Source of the DNA: Sphagnum compactum
Taxonomy: Eukaryota > Bryophyta > Sphagnopsida > Sphagnales
DNA length: 64,000 bases
NCBI GenBank assembly: GCA_965153455.1
Contig: OZ234493.1
Location: 25,410,213 to 25,474,212, forward strand
Direction of reading: 5' to 3'
Position 1 is the stretch's first letter. Every line of letters starts with the position of its first letter. Below, piece after piece: positions 1 through 13,100 of the stretch. Position numbers and translations under genes: made by a program. The notes under the pieces are model-generated. The model made no database searches, was not told the DNA's origin, and saw only the letters and a program-made list of their open reading frames with translations.

Positions 1-435
1 TTTAGGTTTGATCAACCCGGGACAACTAACGAGAGAGCAAGCACTGAAAGATAGTACTTGACAGAGACTGCAAAAAGAACACTAGTTCTGAATACACTCT
101 GTAACGAAGAAAGGAAAGAGAGTTTTGCACAGGGGAAGAAAGCAAGAACGAGACAAGTGCAATCAAGAAAGAGAAGAGAGTTTTGGACAGAGGAAGAAAG
201 AAAGAATGAGACAAGACTAGTGCAATCAAAGAAAGAAAAGAGATTTTTGGACAGGGGAAGAGAGCAAAAACGAGACAAGTTCAGGCGCAAGGAGAAGACT
301 ATTTCAACAGCAAAAACATACCTATTTTATAGAGCTTGAGATAGATCAAGATCGCCGTGACTCGTTAGAAGAGATTCAACCAAAACCTGAGTTGCGAAGA
401 AATCTTTTCAAGGAAGGAGACCCGCATAGGCAGCT
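1..435 (-). promoter_or_regulatory. Promoter and 5' leader of a second kinase-like gene (body beyond left edge)
   Basis: Seen: positions 1-340 are close to the reverse complement of 41280-41620, the TATA box and leader of the intact kinase gene starting at 41665. The shared elements, read on the minus strand, are a TATA-like TATAAAATA near 322-336, a pyrimidine-rich leader with about 60 bp repeats, and an end near position 1 matching a point about 50 bp before the kinase start codon. Weaker similarity continues to about 435. Inferred: a paralogue of the kinase starts just left of this window on the minus strand. Reading frames through this stretch are by-products of purine-rich repeats and are not taken as genes. 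Confidence 0.6.
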
Positions 436-1640
436 TATATCAATGAACGCGAGAGAGTGTGAAAGATGGAGAACGCTTACGACCCTGAAACACATTGGGA
501 GGAAGCTTCTGAACATGGATGGAGATACGGCGGAGAGCATTGCCGACAGCGGAAACAGACATGAAACACATTGGGTGGAAATATCTGAACGCGCGACTAC
601 CGCGTTCATCAGAGCTCTTTCGCAATAACCCTCGAAGCCACTGTTCCACGAAGCCGTGGATCGTTCAATTTGCATCCAGAATCTTGAAGACTTTGGGTGA
701 ACTTAAAGAGCCTTGGACCCACCCCATGGTTTGACTTGTGTTACTTCGAGTTGTTGCCTTGTTGTTTCGTCCTATTGCCTCGACCTGCTACTTTGTCACG
801 TTGCATCGTTGCCTCATTGGACTACCTTGTTGCCTCATTGTCACGCTACTTCGCTACTTCATTTTATTGCTTCATCACCTTGCCTTGTTGCATCATCGCC
901 TTACTTCACTACCTTCCCACGTTACTTCACTGCCTCGTTACCTGTTGCTGCTTCACTGCAATCGCACCTTAAGGACCTTTTGAACCCTCACCCCCCCCCC
1001 CTCGCCCGCCCCATTTGTTGGGCCCGCCCCATTTGTTGTTTCATTGCCTTCCTATTTCGTGCCTCACTACCTCATTGTCTTGCCACATGCTGCCTTGTGT
1101 TGGTTGGTACTTCCCTCCTCCCTCCTTATTTGTAGGGAGGAATTGGAGCTTAGAGAAACGAGTTCCCCAACAACCATTAAAGAAGGTTAAGTTTTTTTTT
1201 TTTTTTTTGGTACTATTTTTCGTTTGTTTGTTTTCTTTTGCTAAGTAGTTATTTTGTCTTAAATTTATTTTTTATTTTATTCCAATTTTATTTTTTTGAC
1301 TCTTGCAATATGTTTGTTTAGAACTATAATTTATTTTTTGTTTGTTAATGTGTAGGATATCCATAAACCCAAACAATTTTTTTAAAAACTTATCATTATA
1401 CATTTTTGTAATCTTAATGAGAGAAAAATGAGTGATTTTATTTTATTCCCTAACCTTTAACTCCATCGATTGTAAATTTTTTCTCAAAACTTTACCCATT
1501 TTTTTTGTAAATGTTTTTTTTAACTCGAAACGTTTGTGAATATTTGATTTTATTTATTTTTTAAATTTTTTTTGTGAATTTTTTGAAATTGTTTGTTACT
1601 CTCGTGTCTTTCTTAGCTCTGAAAATATTCTTGTGAAAAC
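436..1640. repeat. Degenerate minisatellite and AT-rich spacer
   Basis: No gene is seen. Two related segments, about 488-514 and 564-590, share AAACACATTGGG followed by a similar tail. From about 735 to 1130 the plus strand is a pyrimidine-rich low-complexity array built on variants of 'cttcattgcctcgttgc'. It leaves long open frames (leucine/cysteine/serine-rich) only because it lacks purines. A T17 run lies near 1192-1208, and AT-rich DNA leads into the hAT relic. Confidence 0.5.
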
Positions 1641-1647
1641 TACCAAT

Positions 1648-3549
1648 GGAACAATCCTCTGTAGATGAAAATGTTGTAATTAGAAATAATGAAACAATTG
1701 AAATCTATATGAATGATGAAATTATGGAAGAAAATGTAAGTGGGCAAACAGAAACAAGCAAGAGAGCGTGTGGTTGAAATGTTTTTTGTTTGTGTCCAAA
1801 ATTAAATTTCCTTTTTAAAAGGTAGTTTTCACAAGAGATATTGCTAGGGTTAGTTGAAAAAACAAATCAACAGTATGTTCTTCCTGCATTAGCAAATTGT
1901 TTCTATGCAATAACTAGCTTTGATCTTTGGATGTCTAAGGGAACTTATGATTTTTTGCATTAGTGATCAATTTTTTGAGCAGTGATTGGTGGCCAAAACA
2001 GGAAAGTATTGGCTTGTTTGAAGTGACAGAGACTACTAGTCAAACATTGGCTAAAAGTCTAACAAAATTATTGGATAAACATGGTTTAAGGAAAAAGTTC
2101 ACTGCTTATGTCAAAGATGAAAGGTCAAATATGAATGTAATGACTACTGCATTGAAAGTTGTTGTAAACTATGAATCTCTTGGTTTAGAAGAGAGCTTTT
2201 AAAACATTTGCTTTGGGCATGCTTTTTCAAAAGCATGTCAATATGGCACTACAAAAAAAAAGGTGTGTAAGGATCTAAAGTATGTTTTTGTTAAGTCTAC
2301 TTAGGCAGATTTACAAAAGTGCATCACTTGGCTTAGAAAATTTGGATAAGAAAGGTAGGAATGGAATAAGGCTTGTGTTGAGACTAGCATTTGTCTCAAA
2401 AAATTGAACACTCCAGTGAAAACCAAGTAGTCCTCTTTGTTTCATTATTATTTCAACAGTTTACAATTTTTGAAGTTTTGAATCACACAAAAAAATATTT
2501 TTTTCTATTATTGGTGTTGCAGGTTTGTTAATAAGGTCATTATGTTTCAAGAAGCCTTACAATTTTGTTCTGCTATTGTGTTATGTTATAACAAACATAT
2601 TGCTATGAGAGTCATTGGTTGAGTGCTTCCACCTTTAATTTGACACATTTATCATATTATAGTGGATTATCTTTCTCCAATTATTTTTGCTTGTGTTCTT
2701 AACCAATTTCGTGGACATTGGCTCCTTAGTGATGCTTTACATTTTGCTATTTCCATGAGTTTGAAATTGGAGGAAAACAAAACTATTCTTTCATTTGAAA
2801 GCCTAATAGAAGATGATTCCATTATTTTTGATGAGTTATTTTTGCTGGCCTCTAACATTAGAAGGGAGGTAATCAATGTGCTAGATTCTTTGCTTTCATT
2901 CTTGAAGAAATATGAAAACAAGAAAGATCATAATATGATCTCTTTAATGTTAGACCCCAAATTTAAGAATCTTTGTATAATATCTTCATTTATTAGAAGG
3001 GAACTAGGTTTTGCTCTTGTTGAGGAATAGGATAAAAAAACTTTATATCCTACGTTGGTGAAATGACATGAACATTTGCATCCTTTAGTAAGGTTAGATA
3101 AGGATTGTGTTGACCAAAATATTTTTGAGCAAATTGTAAACACAAGTGAACCAACAAAAGAGGTTGTGAAGAGGTATTTGCTGGTTTTCAGGAAATATCA
3201 ACTAGATGTTAACAAAATCAAATGTCCTTTTTAATGGTGGCAAAAACATGAAGCGATGTTTCCAATAGTTGGATTTTTAGCCCAACAAATTTTGAGTGTT
3301 GTTGTATCTCAAATTGAATTTTTTTTTTTTTCTTTGGCTGGAATATTTACTAACTTTAGGAGATGTCGTTTGCAAACTGAAAATTTAGAGAAATTGATAT
3401 TTGTCAATAGAAACTGGCTTAATGATTCTAAAATAGGTTATAAGTTTCCATTTAACTTATTGGAATTCCTTGAAAGGGATATAGATTTAGAAAAGCAGTT
3501 AGAAGAGTTTGAAGATGAATATGAAAGGGATGAAGTTGTTGAAGTATAA
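1648..3549 (+). pseudogene. hAT-superfamily transposase relic (copy 1)
   Basis: This is a dead DNA transposon, once a cut-and-paste transposase. In order on the plus strand: a start-like ATG at 1648; a segment near 1915-2202 with a WMSKG-type motif, 'SDWWPKQ', 'GLFEVTET' and 'YVKDE.SN', which recur in plant hAT transposases; a middle part at 2662-3030 ('RGHWLLSDAL', 'LMLDPKFK'); and the C-terminal dimerisation region at about 3230-3549 ('WW.KHE..FPIVGFLAQQIL', 'RRCRLQTENLE', 'NRNWLNDSK'). Several in-frame stops and frame changes separate these blocks, so no full protein can be made. No terminal inverted repeats or target duplication were found by eye. Its position between the NT-C2 gene and the kinase leader suggests insertion after the inverted duplication, since the other arm lacks it. 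Confidence 0.8.
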
Positions 3550-4285
3550 AACTTCAATAAATAAAATATTTATTTAGTGTTAAAAAGTTGTTTGTAACAA
3601 TAATTTTTTCATTAGTAAGAAAAATAATAAAATTGAGATTTTTTTAAAATTTTAATTTTCTGGAATTAAAAGAAAACCAATTAAGAAGTAATACCCGGTT
3701 TGAGAGAAATGGCAAAGGAGAACCAGCTGTTCTCAAAATTTTGAGAACCAACATATTGAGAACCGGTTTTCATACAAAAATATTGATACCCCTTGCCTAG
3801 CATATAAATTTTAGGGGAAAAAAAATGACAACCGGACCCTTTTATAAATTGTACCCAATACCCCAACCAAGCTGGTATGGGAATTTTTTTTAAAAATGTA
3901 CCCAATACCAAGACCGGCGGGTATGTTCAAAAGTTGATACCAGACCAACATGGGTCAAAATTAACCGCCCTAGGCCAGAGCAAACCATAGCAGCCACCCA
4001 TGTGCACCACGACGGATGGATGATGGATGGTAAGTGGTCAGGAAACAGTTTCTGTTGGTTCCCATCTCCCCTGTAACCATGATGGTTCAGTTGAGGTTCA
4101 TCCACAACTGAATGAATTGTAATGGGCATCATCCAGTGGATGGATGGATGTGAGCTGGTGGGTGCTGGCCAAAACTGCAGTTGTTGTGAGGGTAGTATGA
4201 TGGCTAAATCCAATTGACTTGAAGTTGCAAAGTCTACAATCCTCTTCTAAGTCCACCATACATACCTCTTTGAACTCCAGAGGCA
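3550..4285. other. Intergenic spacer, no gene seen
   Basis: AT-rich DNA, then a stretch at about 3690-3960 with repeated 'accggttt' and 'tacccaatacc' phrases (for example near 3855 and 3898). It has the texture of an old unclassified repeat. Nothing in it looks like a conserved protein or RNA gene. Confidence 0.4.
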
Positions 4286-4290
4286 ACCAA

Positions 4291-4490
4291 GCTATGTCCA
4301 AAGATTTTTTAAGCTCTCCAAGAGCTTTTGATCTATGTCCAAGGATTCTAAGCTCTCAAGAGGATTTTTAAGCTCTCCAAGAGCTTTTGATGTATGTCCA
4401 AGGATTCTCAGCTCTCAAGAAGATTTTAAGCTCTCCAAGCTGAGCTTCAAATCTATGCCCAAGGATTTTTTTTTTAAGCTCTCTGAGAAC
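4291..4490 (+). repeat. Tandem repeat, about 60 bp unit, 3-4 copies
   Basis: Units start near 4291, 4333, 4393 and 4453. Each begins 'ctatgtccaaggattc' and contains 'aagctctccaagagctttt'; the last is cut short by a T-run. The array sits just before a TATA-containing module at 4510-4610, so it may be part of an old LTR promoter, but that is speculative. Confidence 0.7.
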
Positions 4491-4499
4491 TTAAGTGGT

Positions 4500-4885
4500 T
4501 GGCCTGTATACCCTACACCTCTATAAACAGGGGGTGGGGGGAGTTCTCTCAGTTTCCAACTGCTTATCCAACAGTGCCTGAATCCAGGAACTTGTAATAG
4601 CAGATTAGTGTCTAATTTGGTATTGTACATTGGCCCCCCACAAGCAGCACTTTTCTGTATGAAATGGGTTTCTTCTTGCTTCAAACTTCTGCACTACACC
4701 ACTAGATTTCGGTTGTGCAGAAAATAGTCAAATTCAGTTATGAGTGTATTGTGGCTTAAATCTGGATAGCTAGAAAGTTAGTTGTAATCTAGAATTTATC
4801 CTCAAACCTCTATAAATAAGGGTGGAAGTACTCAGCTCCAAAATTGCTGATCCAAGACTTATGCTTGAATCCAGGAACTTTGTAA

Positions 4886-4921
<36 letters not shown>

Positions 4922-4940
4922 GACTCAATGTCTAGTTTGG
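4500..4940 (+). repeat. Duplicated TATA module, possible LTR remnants, with (TAG)n microsatellite
   Basis: Two segments, about 4505-4605 and 4805-4885, share an order of short phrases: 'cctctataaa', a G-rich stretch, 'cagttccaa/cagctccaa', 'tgaatccaggaactt', 'gtaatag'. The second runs into a (TAG)n array at about 4884-4920. A TATA-like box followed by a short conserved leader, present twice in tandem, fits the R/U5 part of LTR retrotransposon ends. No primer-binding site, gag or pol is seen, so the assignment is tentative. Confidence 0.35.
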
Positions 4941-7130
4941 AGGAAGTCTGGGCTCTCAAGGTGGTGTGTGCATAAGGAAAAAAACAGACAGCTTTTTGTG
5001 TCCTCATTGGTAAACCATTGATCAGGGCTACAAGTTTTGTCTCTAATGAAAACCCTAAACCCTACTCACTTTCTACAATATCTGATCCTTCCCTTGAGCT
5101 CAAATCAAAAGTTTCATGAAATCATGCACATTTCATGACTTGGGTCACACACAATGTTTTCAAAATTTTCTGGATCATGTTTTTCATGTGATCCCCAACA
5201 TATGTGGTTTATGAAACAACTTCCCTTTCCAGAATGAACATGACCTGTTGTTGTCTTATAATAAGTTGGGCTCAATCCTTTCAATCACACTACTATTGAC
5301 ATTTTGCACTCCAAAAGGCCAATGCCAAAACAAACATTACCAGCAGCATCCGAGTTCCTTTGATAAACTTATATGCATTGCAAATTTGTTTTCAGGACTT
5401 GTAATTTGAACACAAAAATCAAAGAAGTCTATTGGAACTTTTTCATCAACAAGTCTGCAATTAATCTATCTGCAAATTGTGAAGCTTTGCACCATTTTGG
5501 GTACGCAAGTTGACTCACTCACTCCTGCAACTTTGCACCAAGCTGCAACTGTCCCTGATAATACTATACCCAATAATCCCTCTTGAACAAGCTAGCTGAG
5601 TCCAGACATTGTTCAAGAGGATCTTGACTCTACTAGCTAGCTTAAATGGGTTCATGACTCCTTGAGACCTAGTGTGGCATTTGAGGAATTTGATTTTCCT
5701 TCAGCAACTCTCGAGCTTTGGCATCAGCTGGTGAATGAAAGGGTGCCCACCCAGGACACAGTTACTGAGTATGCTGGCCAGAAACTCCAAGAAAGACTTA
5801 TGGCATACTCGGCAGATGTACTTAGTTCCCCAGACTTCTAGAATGTTCCAAGTACATATTGCAATGAAGATTCTGAGCCAAATTACTTATGCATCTTGCT
5901 TGCTTGTGAACCCATGAAAAATCATTCACAACCAGTCTTCATGACTCCGTCCCCTTCTCTTTGTGAGTCTCTTTGAATCTCCTCCACTTCCCCTTCCAAT
6001 TCATGCTCTCTTTCTTGGTTGAAGCATCTGCTTCAAAAGGATTTATTTCTGTTTGGTCTTTCTGATACATACCTTTAGGAATGTTATAAATGATTATAGT
6101 TTCAAGGCCAGTCCTTTTTTTAAAAGGATACAAGTTTATCCTCAAAAGATCATGCTCTTTCTAGAGTTGTGTTTGTGGTGTTTCTTTCTTCACTTGCTCT
6201 TTCCTTGTTTTGTTCAGTTCTGTTTTGATTTTTCTTTTTCACCCGATGTGTTTCACAGCTGTTTCCAGTAGTCCTGCAGTTTCAAGATGGGAGACACTAA
6301 AATGGAGAGAAGTTCCCCTTCTTGATGTGAGGTGGGGATGCCAATCCCATTACTGCAAACACATGACAACTTCAAAGAATACATCGTTCCAGTAAGGTTA
6401 CATACTACACACTCAGCAATCTTACTTATGTGACCATTACACACTCAGCAATCTTACTTATGTGACCATTATTAACATTCAGTATGACATCTTAAAGCCC
6501 ATGGTAAGTTATCACTGACATACAGCAAATGCACATTTTGGACTGAAATGCCTTTGACTATGGCAACAACTTTTGTTTCCCAGAATGAAGATGGGATAAT
6601 TTCGCCAGAAATCCTAACGAGATCTGTCATCACCACAAACCCAAAAAAGTAATCGCGACCACTGACTTCAAATGTGAAAAAGAAAAATTTAAGCGATGCA
6701 ACCAGAAGCCAGGCAAATTGTTTGTCGGGTTTGAACCAGATAATTACATTGGTTTGCAGGATTATGCAAAGTTTCAACTTTTGGACCTCTGCCTGCTGAA
6801 TTCTGCATGTCAACTACCAAGACTGTTTTAAAAAATCAACAACCAATGAACATTACAATCTGTTGGTGGGCTTTCAGTAGGCACATTACCATGCATCACC
6901 AATGATTTTGTCCATGGTCATGCAGCTCGAAAAGCCCAGTGAGCTCATTACCTTATTCATATGTAGAGTGGGCAATGGGTCAATGACAAGGACATGTAAA
7001 AGAAGAAGCTGCTCAATGTGCAAAACTGGTGACTTAGCTGCCAAGGTGTAAAGCAGACGCCATGATCCCATACTTTGATCCATGAGCCTCTGATGGTATA
7101 TTTGTCAATGGAGTCCTCTCCCTCCCTTTG
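4941..7130. other. Intergenic region with a weak coding-like remnant and a 32 bp duplication
   Basis: No convincing gene. Around 5690-5840 one plus-strand frame reads like protein ('LELWHQLVNERV', 'KLQERLMAYSADVL') before a stop, which may be a decayed gene or gag fragment. At 6406-6437 and 6438-6469 a 32 bp unit starting 'tacacactcagcaatc' is duplicated head-to-tail. The stretch from about 6480 to 7130 lies downstream of the NT-C2 gene's stop codon (minus strand) and probably holds its 3' UTR. No polyadenylation signal could be fixed. Confidence 0.35.
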
Positions 7131-10100
7131 TCACCTTCGAGTGCTGCGAAGATTTCGAACAACCATTACAAGCTCCTCACGCTGAGCTTCCACTTCAGCA
7201 AAACGTAGACTCATGCTTGAGTAGCGGTCCTGCATATCCCTCAGCTCTGCCTCCAAAGACTTTGTCCGCTTTTGCAGCTCTATGAGTTGATCAACATTTC
7301 CAATACCCTGCTGCACTGCATCTTGCCCATTGTGCTGCTGAGCAATCGCACTATTTGACACCCACCCACCCACCCTCTAGTTAGATTCCTACACAAAAAG
7401 ATGTACATGATCAAACATGACAGGGACCTCTCAAAACCCTTTCTGAAAAAAGAGATCTCTCATGCATAACATCATGCAATCTTACATTGTAGGGATGATT
7501 GCAACCAAATTTCTACCTCTGAAGCTGAGCTTTGTACATGTTCTTGGCCTCAATTGCTTCAACAAGTTCTGTTTCCAGAAGAAGAACTCTTTCATCCACG
7601 TTCTCCCCCAGTGCATTCTGTGTTTGTTCCTTCAACCTCTTCTCATGCTTTTCATCAACCTGAAACCCATGCTCACTCCTTTTGATGGTAAGCTAAGAAA
7701 GAAGTTTCCCTATGCATAACAATCTGGTTGCTGACAAAGATGTCATATGATACTTGGTGTTCACTAAACGCACTCTCTTACCAACCCATGCATCATTACT
7801 TCCTGTATCTTCCCATGCAACAATAACTCAAAAGCTGACCATTTATTTCAAGTCCATCTCAGAGCTTCATGACACTGTCATCTCAAGGGACCAAAGGGAT
7901 AAAGCTAAGACCTCTCGCAAATGCTCTGCTTCACTTTGGAGCATCCCGTGTGTGTTCCCTTCTGATCGAAGTTCACTTCCCTGCTGCCTGAGCTCCTCAT
8001 TTTTCTGTTGAAGCTGCCTAAGCTGCCAGACAAAAAAACATTCCACCCACCTCACCACATATTCTGACAAAGGTAATATGACCATAGAATGTAGACACAA
8101 ATCAGTTAGAAATAGACCATGTCTTCCAAACAAAATCCACATGAGTGTTATCAGATAACTGAAAAATAAAGTGTGAATCATGACAAGCCCAAATCTTCAA
8201 CCATATCATGCCTGATGCAATTGATAGTTTGTAAGGCTCATGACTGATATAGCATCAAAAACCCCTTTTGCAGAATTCACCCAAAAGAGAGGACAAAAGA
8301 GCAAGTTACCTCAATACGTAATTGCTCAAGATCTGAAACAGCCCCTTCCTCAATCTGTTCTTTAGCCAGCTCCAAGCCTGCAATCCTTCTCAGCAGAAGG
8401 CTTTCTTTCTCTTCAAAGTCTTGGATCATTGACTCTATCTTGTGGGATCTTGACTGGACCTCCCCCTGCATATAATACACCAACAAGACATGAGAACACA
8501 AGGTTGCCCAATACAATTACACATGGTCATACTCTCACTTGACACAGGGACCTGCTTCTTCTACTTGTTAATGAGAAGGATGAAAACATGACAACTGACC
8601 TCCAACTGTAAGACTTTTTCCTGCAACTCCACCAACTCCTTGGCTTCATGTTTGTCAAGTATGTTTGTGAGTAGCTTGATTTCACCATTGGACCCAGAGA
8701 GGTGTCTTGAGAGAATTCTCTTGCCATTACTGCTCAAGGGCCCATTTTGTTCACCATGTGTAGGATGCACCTCCTCAGCATCATGCAACTGGTGTTGTTG
8801 CAATGTGGAATCATCCTCTTTAAAGAGATCCTGAGCCTGCTGAAACAAAGTTATTGATCAGCATCAACTGTTGTTATACTTCTGTGCATTTGTAAGAGAC
8901 CACCCACACATGCATTCTCTGTGAGGAACTATGAGTTGGCAGGTAAATTTCTCCATCCTCTCAATAAGTAGCACACAAGAGAGGAAATAACAGAAAAATA
9001 AAACACACCTGTGACAACTGCTTTGTGAGCTGGGCTACCTCACTTTGCAAAATCTCAGCTGCAGTGGCATTCTCTCTACTCATTTGTTGCAGCGCTTCTT
9101 CTGCTTTCTGCCGTTCTGCCTCCATCAACTGGGTAAGCCTTTCAAATTCAGAGTTGTACCTCACTCCCTGCTCATCATAGGCACTCTGCAATTGGGTCAC
9201 TTGAGCTTCCAAGGCAGCAACAGTAGCAAGGCCTCTGACTGCTTTCTGTAAGCTCTCCTCCAATTCCTCAACATGTCTCTGGAGCCCTACATTGGCTTCC
9301 TCATAATGAGAAACCTCACCTCTCAGGTGTTCAAGTTCCTGTACTGCTCCTTCCAAGTTCTCCTCCAACTCCCCAATGTGCTTCTGTAGCGCTTCTTTGG
9401 CTTCCATCTGCTCTGAAACTTCACCTGTCAGTTGTTCCACCTCCCCTATTGCTCTTTGTAAGCTCTCCTCTAACTCCACAGTGCGTTTCTGTAGACCTTG
9501 TTTTGCTTCCAAATGATAGGAAACTTGGCCTGTCAGCTGCTCCACCTGCTCTAGTGCCCTTTGCAAGCTCTCTTCCAAGTCCACAACACCCTTCTGTAGC
9601 CCTTCTTTGGCTTCCACATGACTGGAAACATCACCTGTGAGCTGCTCCACCTGCTCCATTGTTCTCTGTAAACTCTCCTCCATGGCAATAGCACGCTTCT
9701 GTAGCTCTTCATTTGCTTCCATATGCACAGTAACGTCACCTGTCAGCTGCCCTACCCTTTCTTCCAAATGGAGCTGTGTACTCTTGTAGGTTTCCAACTC
9801 CTCCAAGGCTGCCCCCAACTCAGACTCCAGCTTCAACAAAACATCCCTGTGCTGCTGAACTTCCTGCTCCAACGTAGATTGAAGTTTCTCCTTCTCAGAT
9901 ACCAGAGAAACCACTTGATTCCTTAGCACACTTGCTTCCTGTTGCTGTAATTCACATTCCCCTGTTGTGCTCTCTAGCTGCATTTCAAGTTCTGAAATGT
10001 GGTCTGCCATTTGCAACCTTACTTTCTCAAAGTCAGCTAGCTCAGCCTCTAGAGCAGCCTCTGCAGCTTCAAGCTCAACTGCCCACTTTTCAGACTTCCG

Positions 10101-13100
10101 GTTTTGGGTTGATTCAATCCCTTGCTTGGTTGGTTGCGTCTCATGTTCAGCAGCTGGTGTGACATCACGGCTGGGTACCATCTTTCCTTTCTCCAAGTCC
10201 TCTATCCGCAACCTTGACGCAATCAAACAAAAACTCTCAGCACAACAGATTCATATAGTGTAACTAGCACAACAAACTAAAACAAATCCAAAAGAAAAGA
10301 AATGCTGTTTGAACAGTACCTGCCAAGGCGGACTTCTTCTTCAGCTTCCTGGAGCTCTTTCTCTAGTGCTGCCATTGATTCCATCAATTGTTGGACAAGC
10401 ACAGCATTCGCCATTTCCTTGGCCCTTTCAAGCTTGTCGCTATGATTGTTGTTCTCCAGCCTCAACATGGTTACATCACCATCCAGGATTGCAATTCTTT
10501 TGACCAGAATCTCATGTCCATCTTCAACACTTTCCTCCTCACCTTCCAGCTGCTGCCTGTAGCAACAGTGAAACAATAAAGCAAATCACTCAATTGGAAA
10601 AACTGTCAGCATTGTGATCAAACCAGTAGATTGGGTAGATGGGTGAGCCTCACCTTCAAAGATAACACCAAGCAAACCATCTCACAAGAAGCACATTGAC
10701 AAGAAATGGCTCAAAAGGCCTTACTGAAAAAATAAAGACAAACCTCTTCTGTTGCAGCTGGGTTGGGGTGCTTCCAGAAGTTTGAGGAAGTGGGGATGTA
10801 GCATTTGTCTCCAGCTCAATGATCCGTGCGTTTTTCTCACTGAGTTCCTGGTTGGATATTTCCAGTCTGGATTTCAGGACCCGTATTTCATCTGTCAAGC
10901 CATTTGACTCTGCCTCTAATTCCTCCACATCCTGTTGCAAGACTTTCACCATCCCCTGTAGGCTCTGAACAAAGGCATCATCAGTTTCTTTTGGAGTGAA
11001 AGCAGCTTTTGGGTGGCGTTGGGAAAGAAGCAACTCCAAACTGGCAATCTTCGCTTGCAAGTCTTTGTTTTCATCTTCTTTCTCAGCAAGCCTTTCATGC
11101 CATTTTCTTTCAGTGACAGTAGCTACAGGTGTATTGTCATCTCCACTGCTAGCCTGGAATGATGCTTCTGGGCTTTCGTGGGTTTTCTTTATTCCATTCT
11201 CTTCCCGTTGCTGCTCAAGTGCCTTCTCAAGGTCCTCAATCTCCAAAACAAGCTCCATGTTTGCATCCTGCATCTTGCGCAGCTGTAGATTCAGGTTCTT
11301 GGTGGTTTCCTTTTCAAACATGATCTCTTCATTTAGCTCCTTTACACTACGCCGAGCTTCCTCCACTGCCCACCTGCATTACCAGTGGTAGTAGCTTCAC
11401 AATAATTCTACAGCTGCAAATTCACAATAACACTTCTCTGGCTTCTCTGGAAGGAACAAGCCACCCACATGAGACAAATCCCTTGCTCCATAGGTATACA
11501 AAAGAAACTAAAAAACAGACACGTGCAAACCTCGCATTGCCTGCATCAAGCTCTTGCTCCTGTGAGGTTTGCTTGGCAAGTAGCAGCCGTTCCACCTCAT
11601 CCTTCAGCTGATCTCGCTCTGCCACAAGGGCTGACATCTCCATTCCCATCTCCTTCCCAGACAAGATCTGAACCTCAAGCTTACGGTTCAAGCGCTCGAC
11701 ATCAACAACCAGCTTGTCGGCATGCCGCTGTGCTGTCTCTGCCTCCATCTGAAGATCCTCGATTGTGGATTGAGCAGCTGCCAGAGCAGCCCTTAGTGCA
11801 TCTTCGCCTTGAAGCTGAGAGGGACTCAGCACAAGACCCCTACTACGCCCCCCTCCTGCTTGCCTGCTCTGATGATCTTCATGCCACCCACTTCGAATAG
11901 GCACAATCGGGGCTGCTGATGATGACAGAGTTCGTCTGTGGTTCTGTTTATTTGGAGACAAGGGGCTTCTGGGTTCTTGACTAGCGCCACCTCCACCCCG
12001 ATAACCTTGCAGGCTCCCATGTGGAGACTGCGCAAGCGGTGAATTTGTTCCAGGTGTTGATGGCACCTCTAAGGAATCAAAGCTGCTGCCACTGTATCGC
12101 AGTGTTGACTGAGAGATATTTCTTTCCTGTGATCTCTCTTCAAGACGGTTCTGTCAGCAATGGCTTTCATTCTCCTCGATTCATCCAAAGATGAAAAGTA
12201 CGGAAAAGACCATACACAGTTTCAGAAGGTCTCATCACAAAAGGCAAAACCCTTGATGCCACGACAAGTAGAATACAGCGAAAAAGCTGACCTTATTCAG
12301 CTGCCCGTTACTGCCAGACTCAGAGTTGTCCAAGTCGTCCAAGCCATCATCCTCCAAGCCTTGATCCCGTTCTCCAAAACTCGAATCAACTTCACTGTCA
12401 AGCTGCACACCTCTGTCTGTCTCCCTGCAGCAATTACAAGATTTCACTTTTGGGTTCCACCAATACAAGCATCAACTTGACCTAAAACCCTGCAACACTA
12501 AATACTGAGAGGTATGGAAACAAAGGTCCAAAGCATTACACAGAAGGGGCTTCTGTAGACTACACCATGGAGTCTGCACACTTTCTGTATGTTTTATATC
12601 TTTCGCTCGCCAAATAAATTTGCTCCACATAAAAATTAAAATTCAAAAAAATCAAAAATAAAAAAAACAATGAACCAAAAGCCAGAGTAGCAGTGAATGG
12701 GCACCTCTTACTGGAGCTTGTTGTCAAGCACGTAATAGTGATCTGTACAAACATGACAGGAATGATCCAATCGCAAGCATCAAATATTGAAAGTTTCTGG
12801 ATAAATTGAACACCAATAACAGACAAGCGAAGAGTGCTCTTTGCCTCCAGCACCAGCACAGAAAGACAAAGAATCACATCATCTCTTGGTAAAGCATTGA
12901 GAACTTGTTCTCTCCATACGTACAGTCAGTCAAAGACAACCTGAACAGAGTTCAGAGACGACCCAATGACAAGGTTATAGAGATTTCAGATCCAACATCC
13001 ATATCAGTGAAGTGCAAAAGAGAGAGAGAGAGACACCCCAACACAATCAATAGGAAAACCAGGCAACTCCTGACACAACAGAGAGAAAACTGAGGAGCAG

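Noticed and set aside
713-1135. 140-codon Cys/Leu/Ser-rich frame
   Set aside because: The frame is open only because the pyrimidine-rich minisatellite lacks stop codons; all three plus frames are open there.
11469-11900. 143-codon plus-strand frame
   Set aside because: Antisense of exon 6 of the NT-C2 gene; no splice or family support.
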